64,000 nucleotides of DNA from Mucilaginibacter sp. OK268 (lineage in GTDB: Bacteria > Bacteroidota > Bacteroidia > Sphingobacteriales > Sphingobacteriaceae): positions 930,001-994,000 of the forward strand of contig NZ_FNJV01000003.1 in assembly GCF_900103125.1 (NCBI RefSeq). Direction: 5' to 3'. Below are positions 34,058 through 42,554 of the stretch, piece by piece (within the stretch, counting starts at the first letter, position 1; every line of letters begins with the position of its first letter). A program made the translations under genes and the position numbers. The notes beneath the pieces were generated by a model. That model saw only the letters and a list, made by a program, of their open reading frames with translations, was not told where the DNA came from and ran no database searches.

Positions 34058-35641
34058 TTACAATGATTTAATCTTGTTCCAGTCAACCACCCCTACTTTT
34101 TGTGCCCATTGCAGGTATTCGACCTCCAGTGCTTTTACTTTATCCGGATATAGGGCTGCCAGGTTATTGGTTTCGGAGCGGTCGGCTTCGAGGTTATACA
34201 ATTCCCAGGGCTGGTCAATTTCGGCAACCAGTTTCCAATTTCCTTTTCTGATAGCGCGGCTGCCTTCGTGCTCCCAAAAGATAGCGTCATGGCCACTCCA
34301 GGGCTTGTTGAAGAGTACGTTCTTCAGGCTAAAACCTTCCAGGGGTGTAAGCTTCCGGTTTTTAAATTCCTGCGGATAAGTAACTCCAGCCAGATCAAGA
34401 CAGGTAGGCATAATATCAATAAAATGGGCGGGTTGGGTATTGGTACTACCAGATTTTATTACACGCGGAAACCAGGCAATAAACGGCGTGGCAATGCCGC
34501 CTTCGTGCGTATTTCTTTTAAATAACCTGAACGGTGTATTACTCACATTAGCCCAGGGAATTTCGTAGCTGTCGATAGAATTTACGGAGCCGGGTATTCC
34601 GTTCTTTTGAATCACGGTGGCCAGGCTTTTTACCTCATCGGCGCTGCCGCCATTATCAGATGCGAAAAGCACAATGGTATTTTTATCTTTTCCGAGCTGC
34701 TTGAGTTTGTCCATGATCTCGCCTACACCGGCATCCATCCTATCGATCATGGCCGCGTAAATGGCCATGCGGGTATCCCATCTGTCTTTTTCTCCAGGCG
34801 ATAATGAATCCCAGTCGGGTACGCGGCTGTCGCGATCAGATAGTTTCCAGTACTTTTTGATGATGCCGCTAGCCAGTAGTTTTTCGTAACGTTGTTTACG
34901 CAGCTTGTCCCAGCCTTTAAGGTATTTGCCTTTGTAACGGGCAATATCTTCAGGCAAAGCCTGAATAGGCCAGTGCGGGGCATTATAGGCTACATACAGA
35001 AAAAAAGGAGCCTTATCCGCTTTGATCTGTTCCAATGATTGTTTAGCAAAATCGGTAATAGCCTGGGTCAGGTATTTGGAAGTATCGCTCCTGGTGATCT
35101 CCCGGTCGTTCAGCATAAAGGTGATCTTGCTGCCATCGTTATACAGCGGTGCCGAATTAAAATAGCTGCTGCCATTATTGAGCATAGTGAATGATCTGTC
35201 GAAGCCTCGGTTAAAGGCCAGCGCAGATGGCTGTAAACCTACATGCCATTTGCCCGATACGATGGTATTATAACCAGCCTGAGTTTTGAGTAATTCGGCA
35301 ATGGTGGCGCAATATTCATTCAGATAGCCTTGGTACGCAGGTGAGCCTTTATATTTCACCATATCGCCCACGCCTGCCTGGTGCGGATATAAACCAGTTA
35401 ATAAGGAGGTGCGCGATGGGCAACACCTGCCGGCATTATAAAATTGGGTCATTTTTAAACCCTCCTTTGCCAACCTATCTATGTTGGGCGTATGGATCTC
35501 GGAGCCAAAACAACCCAGATCCGCAAAGCCCATATCATCGGCTAAAATGATCACGATATTGGGTTTGGTGGGTTGTTTTTGGGCGAAGGCAATATTGCCG
35601 TGAAGCAGGAATAAAACAAGGTAAGCTATACGTTTTAACAT
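34058..35641 (-). CDS. Arylsulfatase (S1 family), exported
   Basis: The start is placed at 35641 (MLKRIAYLVLFLLHGNIAFA, signal peptide); the longer frame prefixes 18 unlikely residues. The 527-residue enzyme has NIVIILADDMGFADLGCFGS and the formylglycine motif CCPSRTSLLTG, in which Cys73 is the modified residue and Cys74 occupies the variable position. Further signatures are KWHVGLQPSALAFNRGFD and VLFASDNGGSADEV. It is a different subfamily from the 459-residue sulfatase next to it. It begins the three-gene leftward group sulfatase-sulfatase-DUF2264. The substrate is unknown. Confidence 0.92.
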   Translation of the reverse strand: MLKRIAYLVLFLLHGNIAFAQKQPTKPNIVIILADDMGFADLGCFGSEIHTPNIDRLAKEGLKMTQFYNAGRCCPSRTSLLTGLYPHQAGVGDMVKYKGSPAYQGYLNEYCATIAELLKTQAGYNTIVSGKWHVGLQPSALAFNRGFDRSFTMLNNGSSYFNSAPLYNDGSKITFMLNDREITRSDTSKYLTQAITDFAKQSLEQIKADKAPFFLYVAYNAPHWPIQALPEDIARYKGKYLKGWDKLRKQRYEKLLASGIIKKYWKLSDRDSRVPDWDSLSPGEKDRWDTRMAIYAAMIDRMDAGVGEIMDKLKQLGKDKNTIVLFASDNGGSADEVKSLATVIQKNGIPGSVNSIDSYEIPWANVSNTPFRLFKRNTHEGGIATPFIAWFPRVIKSGSTNTQPAHFIDIMPTCLDLAGVTYPQEFKNRKLTPLEGFSLKNVLFNKPWSGHDAIFWEHEGSRAIRKGNWKLVAEIDQPWELYNLEADRSETNNLAALYPDKVKALEVEYLQWAQKVGVVDWNKIKSL

Positions 35642-35769
35642 GGTGGTTAGTGGTGGGATATATAAACACGAAACTGCAGGACGGCGAGGACTCACCCCGA
35701 CATCGCTGCGCTTGTCGCCCCTATCTTCGCCTGCGGCGGAAAGAGGGTGAAAAATTAATATTAATACCC

Positions 35770-35856
35770 GTCATTGCGAGGAGGAACGACGTGGCAATCC
35801 CCGACTTACAGAGACGCTCTGTATATCGGGGATTGCGACGCTACGCTCGCAATGAC
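35770..35856. repeat. GTCATTGCGAGGAGGAACGAC palindromic repeat, second copy
   Basis: This 87-bp element starts GTCATTGCGAG and ends CTCGCAATGAC, with an inner palindrome CAATCCCCGA...TCGGGGATTG around AGAGACGCTCT. It fills most of the 263-bp gap between the rhodanese-thioredoxin gene and the next sulfatase gene and may mark the boundary between two transcripts. Confidence 0.85.
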
Positions 35857-35904
35857 GAGCTTTATTTTATTTGTTGTAGCATCGGCGTCGCTAAAACAAT
35901 AAAA

Positions 35905-36648
35905 CTATTTCACGCTCGCTAAACCAGTTTTGGTTTGATTCACCACGGCTTCAACCTGGGCAACCGACGAAAAACCTTGCTTTTTCCAAACCTCTTTTTT
36001 GTTTTGATACAGCACCAGGGTTGGCAGTACGTTTACTTTCAATTCTTTGGCCAGGGCTGTGTTATCATATACCTCAATACTGATGATCTTTGGCGTAAAA
36101 CCTGTTTTTGCTTTCAGTGAATCCAGTACGGGTACCAGTTTTTTGCAGGCGCCGCAATATCTCGAGCCAAAATCAACCAGTACCAGTTGCGATGAACCGG
36201 TGAGCTCAGTAAATTGTGCTTTGGTTAAAGAAACACCTTTTTTAGTGGTCGAAATAATAGGGTAACCAGAACCTATCCAGTTGGCTAAACCACCCGGAAG
36301 CTCCTCTACATCCGTAAAGCCTTTTGCACGCAATTCATTGGATAAAACCTTACTGCGGCCATTGGCAATAGAGTATACAAATGTTGGTTTATCTTTAGAA
36401 AGCGCATCCAGGCGTTGCTGATAGTCGGCGGCTTTCGCATCTACATTAACAGCGCCCTTGATGTGGTTCTGAACAAATTCTTCGGCCGAACGGGCATCCA
36501 GTATTTGTGCGTTTTTGGATTGATTAAGTTTCACAGCAAAAGCCTCCAGTGATAACAGAGGTTTACCAGTTTGGGTTTGTGCATGGACAACGCCTGTGGT
36601 TGTAACTATTACAGCCAGTAAAAAGCTTTTTAATTTTTTCATGATCAT
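35905..36648 (-). CDS. Exported rhodanese-thioredoxin fusion with Ser in the rhodanese active site
   Basis: From the ATG at 36648 the product is 247 residues; the ATG at 36642 (MKKLKSF) is equally likely. After a signal peptide (cleavage near VHAQ), residues 33-130 form a rhodanese domain (ILDARSAEEFVQNHIKGAVN, ELPGGLANWIGSGYP) in which the loop FVYSIANGRS has Ser93 where the catalytic Cys should be. Residues ~140-240 form a thioredoxin domain with CGAC at 165-168 and the cis-Pro segment NVLPTLVLY. The thioredoxin half should be an active periplasmic disulfide enzyme; the rhodanese half probably only binds. The start overlaps the arylsulfatase stop (TAATG), implying coupled translation. Confidence 0.88.
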   Translation of the reverse strand: MIMKKLKSFLLAVIVTTTGVVHAQTQTGKPLLSLEAFAVKLNQSKNAQILDARSAEEFVQNHIKGAVNVDAKAADYQQRLDALSKDKPTFVYSIANGRSKVLSNELRAKGFTDVEELPGGLANWIGSGYPIISTTKKGVSLTKAQFTELTGSSQLVLVDFGSRYCGACKKLVPVLDSLKAKTGFTPKIISIEVYDNTALAKELKVNVLPTLVLYQNKKEVWKKQGFSSVAQVEAVVNQTKTGLASVK

Positions 36649-38522
36649 TAATTATTGTTTTCTAAATGATGGATCCTTTTATTGTTGATATCATCGCGGT
36701 CTATAAAGGGGTAGATGTTGTTCTTTTTGGCCTCCGCATCAAACAGATCTTTCAGCTCTTTGAGTTTTTCGGGATATTTTTTAGCCAGGTCAACACGCTC
36801 ATTAAAATCTTCGTTCAGGTTGTATAGTTTCCATACATCCTTGTCGTAATTACGCTCTGGCAAGGTTTTGCCCTGCGGAAAATTGAGCAGATCGATATTA
36901 TCCGGACGATGCGCGGCTTCGGCTTTCCAGCCATCTTTATAAATAGAGCGGGAAGTGAAGATGTAGTAATACTGCTTGGTATGCAGCGTTGGCGCCTGCG
37001 CGTTATTAAACGAGCTGAACAAGGATTTGCCCTGTAGCGTATCCTGTTTAATACCTTTGATATATTCCGGCAATTTCAGGCCCGCGGCTTCAATAGTAGT
37101 TGGGAATATATCCGAAACATGGCCGTATTGCGTGCGGATGCCTCCTTTTTCTTTGATGAGTTTAGGGTAATAAACAATCAACGGGTTATGTGTACCACCT
37201 TCGGCATCGGCATCAGATTTCCAGTATTTGAAGGGCGTATTGGCAGCCTGCGCCCAACCCAGCGGGTAATTGGTGGAAGCCTCTGGCGTGCCGATGGACT
37301 CGTAATCACTTTCATTCTTTTTGATATAATCAGCTTCTGGTGTGGTCAATGCTGAATTTTTCGGGTTGATCACGCCGTGGAAAGTTCCCTCCTTACTGGC
37401 GCCGTTATCCCCTATCATCACAAACACCAACGTATTATCAAACTGACCAGATGCTTTGAGGTAACTGATCACCCGGCCAACCTGGTGGTCGATGTAGGTG
37501 AGGTAGCCTGCATATACTTCCATAAAACGGGCATACAGTTTTTGCTGATCGACTGGCAAGCTCTTCCAGGCTTGTATGCGCTCGTTGCGCTCAGGCAGTT
37601 TGGCATAAGCGGGAATATAACCGGCCTTTTTCTGATTTTCAAAAACCTTTTCGCGGTATACATCCCAGCCCTCGTCAAATTTACCTTTGTACAGGTCGCT
37701 CCACTCCTTGCTAACCTGGTGCGGCGCATGGGTGGCACCCGGCGCATAGTATAAAAAGAAAGGCCGGTCGGGCGCTGCTTTATGGGCCGCATCAATATAG
37801 GCTATAGCCTTATCGGTGATCACCTCGTTCAGGTTACGTCCATCGGGTTTGATGTGGAAATTATCCTCTACCAAATGCGGCGGGTTATACTGATCGGTAG
37901 CCGACTCCAGGAAACCGATGTGGTGGTCAAAGCCCTTGCCTGTTGGCCAACGGTCGAACGGACCAACAGCGGTGGTATCTTCATCGGGGGTTACGCCCCA
38001 CTTACCCACAGCAAAAGTGCTGTAACCATTTTCGCGCAGGTTTTCGGCAATGGTACCCTTATCTGCCGGGATTCGCCCATCATAACCCGGGAAACCTGCC
38101 GCGGTTGAGGCATGCGAAAAATTACCCACGTGCACATAATGGTGGTTACGCCCTGTTAATAATGACGACCTTGTTGGTGCGCAAATACCAGCTGTATGAA
38201 AATTGGTATAACGCAAGCCATTATTGGCCAGCGTATCAAAGTTGGGGGTATTGATCAATCCGCCAAATGTGGCCGAAGCGCCAAAGCCAACATCGTCCAA
38301 TAATATCCACACCACGTTTGGCGCGCCTTTAGGGGCCTTAAGCGGCTTGGGCCACCATTCTTTTGATTCGGCCAGGGTTTTGCCCACAATCCCTTTGTAG
38401 GTTGATGGCGTTGATGGCGGAATGTTCGCCGGGGCTACGGGTCCATATTGCGCCACGGCCGGCAGCGCAAAACCCAGGGCAATTACTATTGCCACGAACG
38501 TTTTTTTATGATCTTGTTTCAT
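36648..38522 (-). CDS. Large arylsulfatase, exported
   Basis: The 624-residue enzyme has a signal peptide (cleavage near LPAVAQ), then NVVWILLDDVGFGASATFGG and the formylglycine motif CAPTRSSLLTGRNHHYVHVG (Cys114). AVGKWGVTPDEDTTAVGPFD and VFVMIGDNGASKEGT are characteristic of the long AtsA-like arylsulfatases. It shows strong, colinear similarity to the protein encoded at 38657-40537. It lies between that paralogue (134 bp gap with a repeat) and the rhodanese-thioredoxin gene (overlapping). AtsA-type enzymes hydrolyse aryl sulfates; whether this one acts on small molecules or glycans is open. Confidence 0.93.
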   Translation of the reverse strand: MKQDHKKTFVAIVIALGFALPAVAQYGPVAPANIPPSTPSTYKGIVGKTLAESKEWWPKPLKAPKGAPNVVWILLDDVGFGASATFGGLINTPNFDTLANNGLRYTNFHTAGICAPTRSSLLTGRNHHYVHVGNFSHASTAAGFPGYDGRIPADKGTIAENLRENGYSTFAVGKWGVTPDEDTTAVGPFDRWPTGKGFDHHIGFLESATDQYNPPHLVEDNFHIKPDGRNLNEVITDKAIAYIDAAHKAAPDRPFFLYYAPGATHAPHQVSKEWSDLYKGKFDEGWDVYREKVFENQKKAGYIPAYAKLPERNERIQAWKSLPVDQQKLYARFMEVYAGYLTYIDHQVGRVISYLKASGQFDNTLVFVMIGDNGASKEGTFHGVINPKNSALTTPEADYIKKNESDYESIGTPEASTNYPLGWAQAANTPFKYWKSDADAEGGTHNPLIVYYPKLIKEKGGIRTQYGHVSDIFPTTIEAAGLKLPEYIKGIKQDTLQGKSLFSSFNNAQAPTLHTKQYYYIFTSRSIYKDGWKAEAAHRPDNIDLLNFPQGKTLPERNYDKDVWKLYNLNEDFNERVDLAKKYPEKLKELKDLFDAEAKKNNIYPFIDRDDINNKRIHHLENNN

Positions 38523-38552
38523 ATGGATAGGTTTATATTGATTCTGATTAAC

Positions 38553-38632
38553 ACCCCCTCTAAATCTCCCCCCTTTGGGGGAGACTTAAAAAAACATTTT
38601 AAAGCCCTCTCCTTTGGAGAGGGTTGGGAGAG
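38553..38632. repeat. CTCCCCC/GGGGGAG and CTCTCCTTTGGAGAG repeat pair
   Basis: Two GC-rich hairpins, CTCCCCCCTTTGGGGGAG and CCCTCTCCTTTGGAGAGGG, are joined by an A-rich linker in the gap between the arylsulfatase paralogues. Fragments of both occur at 3871-3898, 6781-6816 and near 7490-7553. They could attenuate transcription between the two sulfatase genes. Confidence 0.65.
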
Positions 38633-38656
38633 GTTTATCCTTACTCCCAATCAGCT

Positions 38657-40537
38657 CTATTTCTTATAATTCTGATGGATCCTCCGGTGATAAACATCAT
38701 ACCAGTCGATAAACGGATACAGGTTGTTCTTTTGAGCCTGTTCCTCAAATACCGCTTTCAATTCTTTTAATTTTTCGGGATATTTTTTGGCCAGGTCGAT
38801 ACGCTCGTTAAAGTCATCATTCAGATTATACAGTTCCCATACGTCATTATCAAAGCTAATATCAGGGACCTCTTTGCCAACGGTAAAGTCGTTCAGCTCC
38901 ACATAATCCGGGTGATGCGCCGCCTCTGCTTTCCAGCCATCGCTATAAATGGAGCGCGAGCCAAATATGTAATAATGCTGTATTTTATGCTTGTTGGCTG
39001 CTTCCGGATGATCAAAGGAATAAACCAGCGATGTGCCTTGCAGCGTATCCTGTTTAATCCCCCTGATATATTCAGGCAGTTTAATGCCGGTATATTCCAA
39101 TGTAGTTGGCAATACATCGATCACGTGGCCGTATTGCGTGCGGATGCTTCCCTTGTCTTTAATGCCTTTGGAATAGTAAACAATAAGCGGGTTACGTGTA
39201 CCGCCTTCGGAATTGGCATCCTGTTTCCAGTATTTAAATGGCGTATTGGCTGCCTGTGCCCAGCCCAGTGGATAATTGGTTGAGGCCTGTGGCGTGCCTA
39301 TGTCATCAATATCTTCGATGTTAGTTTTCAAGTAAGGAGCTTCGGCAAGCAATTTGGCCGAATTCTTTTTGGGGTTGATCTCGCCATGTAAGGTACCTTC
39401 TTTACTGGCGCCGTTATCGCCGATGATCACAAATACCAGGGTGTTATCCAGCTGACCGCTTTGTTTCAGATAACCCAACAAACGCCCAACCTCATGATCT
39501 GTATAAGTTAGGTAACCAGCATAAACTTCCATAAAACGGGCATACAGTTTTTGCTCGGTCGGCGGGAGTGATTTCCAGGCAGGGATACGGGTATTGCGTT
39601 CGGGTAATTTGGCGTAAGCCGGAATAATGCCCAGCTTTTTCTGACGGGCGATCACTTTTTCGCGGAAATCATCCCAACCAGAATCAAACTGACCTTTGTA
39701 CAGATCGCTCCATTCTTTGGCTACCTGATGCGGTGAGTGGGTTGCTCCCGGCGAATAATACAGGAAGAAAGGTTTATCGGGCGCTGCTTTATGCTGGCGG
39801 GTAAGATAAAAGATAGCCTTATCGGTGATCTGCTCGTTCAGATGTCGACCATCTGGTGTTGCATGGGCGTTGTCTTCTACCAGATCGGGTTTGTACTGAT
39901 CCGTTGCCGAACCCAGGAAGCCAAAGAAATGATCAAAACCTTTACCCGTTGGCCAGCGATCAAACGGACCGGCATCAGTGGCATCCTCGTCAGGCGTTAA
40001 ACCATATTTGCCTACCGCAAAGGTGTTATAACCATTCTCCCGTAATATTTCAGCAACCGTTCCTTTATCAGATGGTATGCGACCATCATAACCCGGGAAT
40101 CCGGCCGATAAAACCACATGCGAAAATCCGCCCTCGTGAACATAATGATGATTACGCCCGGTAAGCAGCGCCGACCGTGTTGGCGCGCAGATACCCGCGG
40201 TATGAAAATTGGTATAACGCAAGCCGTTATTAGCCAGCGTATCAAAATTTGGTGTTTTGATGATGCCGCCGAATGTGCTTGTAGCGCCAAAGCCCACATC
40301 ATCCAATATGATCCACAGCACGTTTGGCGCGCCGGCAGGCGCTTTATGAGGCTCAGGCCACCACTCCTTTGAATCATTAAGCGTTTTCCCTACCGTGCCG
40401 CCAAATGGCTGAGTATTTTGTGCCTTTACACTTTGCAAACCGAGTATCCCGATAAGCAAGGCAACAGGCCATATTTTACCGCCACCCGATTTAAAATAGC
40501 GGGGTGGCTTTGGGGTGAGTACTTTTAAATGTATCAT
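38657..40537 (-). CDS. Large arylsulfatase, exported, paralogue
   Basis: The 626-residue protein has an unusually long basic N-region before its hydrophobic leader (IWPVALLIGILGLQSVKAQ), the metal site NVLWIILDDVGFGATSTFGG and the formylglycine motif CAPTRSALLTGRNHHYVHEG (Cys117). The downstream segments (AVGKYGLTPDEDATDAGPFD, VFVIIGDNGASKEGT) are nearly identical in order to the neighbour at 36648-38522, so the pair arose by tandem duplication. No alternative ATG shortens the leader sensibly. It follows the small rhodanese gene by 25 bp in the SusC-led operon. Substrates may differ between the paralogues. Confidence 0.92.
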   Translation of the reverse strand: MIHLKVLTPKPPRYFKSGGGKIWPVALLIGILGLQSVKAQNTQPFGGTVGKTLNDSKEWWPEPHKAPAGAPNVLWIILDDVGFGATSTFGGIIKTPNFDTLANNGLRYTNFHTAGICAPTRSALLTGRNHHYVHEGGFSHVVLSAGFPGYDGRIPSDKGTVAEILRENGYNTFAVGKYGLTPDEDATDAGPFDRWPTGKGFDHFFGFLGSATDQYKPDLVEDNAHATPDGRHLNEQITDKAIFYLTRQHKAAPDKPFFLYYSPGATHSPHQVAKEWSDLYKGQFDSGWDDFREKVIARQKKLGIIPAYAKLPERNTRIPAWKSLPPTEQKLYARFMEVYAGYLTYTDHEVGRLLGYLKQSGQLDNTLVFVIIGDNGASKEGTLHGEINPKKNSAKLLAEAPYLKTNIEDIDDIGTPQASTNYPLGWAQAANTPFKYWKQDANSEGGTRNPLIVYYSKGIKDKGSIRTQYGHVIDVLPTTLEYTGIKLPEYIRGIKQDTLQGTSLVYSFDHPEAANKHKIQHYYIFGSRSIYSDGWKAEAAHHPDYVELNDFTVGKEVPDISFDNDVWELYNLNDDFNERIDLAKKYPEKLKELKAVFEEQAQKNNLYPFIDWYDVYHRRIHQNYKK

Positions 40538-40562
40538 GATATGATTTTATTTTAGATGTTAA

Positions 40563-40970
40563 TTATTGTACAGGGAAACCTGCTTTGGTTAAACTGTCAA
40601 GTGCCCCAATGTTATAGCTTAAATGATAGCCCAGCGTTTGCAGGGAATCCGCTGCTCTGCCGCTTCTGTTACCAGAATGACAATACAGATATACTTGTTT
40701 GTTTTTATCCAGCTTTTTAACCTGATCCGCAAAATCAGCCGATTTGATATTGATATTTGCGGCATATTTTAAATGCTTCAGGTTATACTCCTCTGGCGTA
40801 CGTACGTCTACCAGGTATGCTTTACCTTGTGCTATATCGTTAAGCAGTTTTTTTTCGATCGCGGGTGTTACCGCGATTTTGTCGGAGTGAGTTTGCACAT
40901 ACATTTGCTGTGCATGTAAAGCTGTTCCTGCTGAAAATGACAATAGGAATATGGTGATTATCTTTTTCAT
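40563..40970 (-). CDS. Exported single-domain rhodanese
   Basis: The 135-residue protein has a signal peptide (MKKIITIFLLSFSAGTALHA) and one rhodanese domain: YLVDVRTPEEYNLKHLKYAA and the active loop LYCHSGNRSGRA with catalytic Cys97 intact. The fold normally transfers sulfane sulfur from thiosulfate or persulfide donors. It is encoded between SusD (16 bp) and the first arylsulfatase (25 bp), so it is clearly part of the operon. A periplasmic active rhodanese next to sulfatases is unusual for a pure glycan locus and suggests sulfur handling beyond sulfate removal. Confidence 0.9.
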   Translation of the reverse strand: MKKIITIFLLSFSAGTALHAQQMYVQTHSDKIAVTPAIEKKLLNDIAQGKAYLVDVRTPEEYNLKHLKYAANINIKSADFADQVKKLDKNKQVYLYCHSGNRSGRAADSLQTLGYHLSYNIGALDSLTKAGFPVQ

Positions 40971-40986
40971 AGTTATTTATTATTTG

Positions 40987-42543
40987 TTACTGCCAACCCG
41001 GGTTTTGGGTGAGCTTGCCGTTACTGTTATCAATTTCCTGCTGTGGGATCGGAAACAGGTAAAATTTACCCGCGGCCCCTTTGGTCACATTGGTTTTACC
41101 TACTTTGAGCAAGCTGGCTTCCAGTATACCATTACCACTGGCATCTCGTTCACGGATCAGATCAAACCAGCGCTGGTATTCGAACACAAACTCCAGGCGG
41201 CGCTCCAGGTAAACTGCATCGCGGAACTGTGCCTGTGTAAGGCCAGAAAGGTCATCCAGTCCGGCACGTTTACGTACCCTGTTAACAGAGGTATATGCCT
41301 TGGTGGTTGGGCCATTCAGTTCATTTTCTGCTTCTGCATGGATCAGCAACACTTCCGAAAACCGAATGATAGGCACATTGGCACCAGATTCGGCCTCATT
41401 GGCAACCACATTGGGATCATAATATTTATTAAAAAACGGTGTAGAATCACCCGGGATGCTGTTATCGTTCAGTTTGCCATACCAAAGGTTAGTGCTCGGG
41501 CTCTGGAAACGGGTCACAAAACTTACACGCTTCCTTTTATCGTTGGCCGGATACAATTTATAGATACTGAAAAATTTGTCTGTTCCGCTTGGCTTGGTAG
41601 CATCGGGCACCGAGTAAAATACTACCTGGTCGGCATAACTGCTTACCATACCCGGTATAGCGTTTAGGATGGCCCGAGGTGCCTGGTTATTACCCTGCCC
41701 CTGCGAATTGGCTTTGAATTGAGCCGAAAAGATATGTTCCCTACCATTTTTAGAAGCCGGTAAAAACACATCGGCGTAATTGGTAAACAGGTCATACCCA
41801 TAAGGACCATTGATCACGGTTTCGGCCTGGGTTACTGCTTTGGCCCATTGGCGCTCAGTCAGATAAACTTTAGCCAGCAGTGCATTAGCAGCACCCGCCG
41901 TCGCCCTGCCCACATCGGCACCGGTATAAGTATTTGGCAGATCGGTCGCGGCAGCTGTCAGGTCGGTTTCTATTTGTTTGTAAACCGTTGCGGCGGCTGT
42001 TCTTGGTACCTGGAGATCCGATAAATTAATAGAAGTTTGATCGTGCAGCACCAATGGTACATCGCCATACAAACGCACCAGGTTAAAGTAAAATAGTGCT
42101 CTCAAAAATTTAGCTTCGGCTACCAGTCTTTTGTTCAGGGTGGCATCAAACTGGATGTGTGGTATAGTATCAATAGCAATATTGGCTTTTTTTATAGCCG
42201 CATAATGCTGCTGCCAAATCTGCAGGATACGTAAACCTGCGGATGAATGCCCCAGCACCGCCTGTGAACGCACATCGGCATTGGTAGCGCCCGGACCGGG
42301 TCCTTCATCATCGGCCATAAAGTTCATGCCGGTATTAAACAGCGTGTTATATGGTGTCTGGACAGCGTTGGAACCAGCATTTAACAGTGAGTATGCAGCC
42401 GTAACCGCGGCTACCGCGTCGGCCTGTGTTTTATAGAACTGGTTTGCCGGAATAAAAGATCGCGGATCTTCATTCAGCTTGGCGCAGGAAGTGGCGCCAA
42501 AAGCAAGCAGTATAGCGATATATTTTATATTATTGAGTTTCAT
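40987..42543 (-). CDS. SusD/RagB-like lipoprotein of the sulfatase locus
   Basis: The 518-residue product has a lipobox GATSCAKL (Cys20) and SusD hallmarks: FIPANQFYKTQADAVAAVTA, AEAKFLRALFYFNLVRLYGD, VPLVLHDQTSI, RFSEVLLIHAEAENELNG and YLERRLEFVFEYQRWFDLIR, ending with FPIPQQEIDNSNGKLTQNPG. It is the surface-binding partner of the SusC protein encoded 11 bp upstream. Because the operon carries sulfatases and rhodaneses rather than classical hydrolases, the ligand may be a sulfated oligosaccharide or a smaller sulfate ester. Confidence 0.95.
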   Translation of the reverse strand: MKLNNIKYIAILLAFGATSCAKLNEDPRSFIPANQFYKTQADAVAAVTAAYSLLNAGSNAVQTPYNTLFNTGMNFMADDEGPGPGATNADVRSQAVLGHSSAGLRILQIWQQHYAAIKKANIAIDTIPHIQFDATLNKRLVAEAKFLRALFYFNLVRLYGDVPLVLHDQTSINLSDLQVPRTAAATVYKQIETDLTAAATDLPNTYTGADVGRATAGAANALLAKVYLTERQWAKAVTQAETVINGPYGYDLFTNYADVFLPASKNGREHIFSAQFKANSQGQGNNQAPRAILNAIPGMVSSYADQVVFYSVPDATKPSGTDKFFSIYKLYPANDKRKRVSFVTRFQSPSTNLWYGKLNDNSIPGDSTPFFNKYYDPNVVANEAESGANVPIIRFSEVLLIHAEAENELNGPTTKAYTSVNRVRKRAGLDDLSGLTQAQFRDAVYLERRLEFVFEYQRWFDLIRERDASGNGILEASLLKVGKTNVTKGAAGKFYLFPIPQQEIDNSNGKLTQNPGWQ

Positions 42544-42554
42544 GTTTGATCATA

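Noticed and set aside
40951..41667. 238-codon plus-strand open frame
   Set aside because: It lies fully antisense to the well-supported SusD gene at 40987-42543 and has no family features; it arises from codon bias of the real gene.
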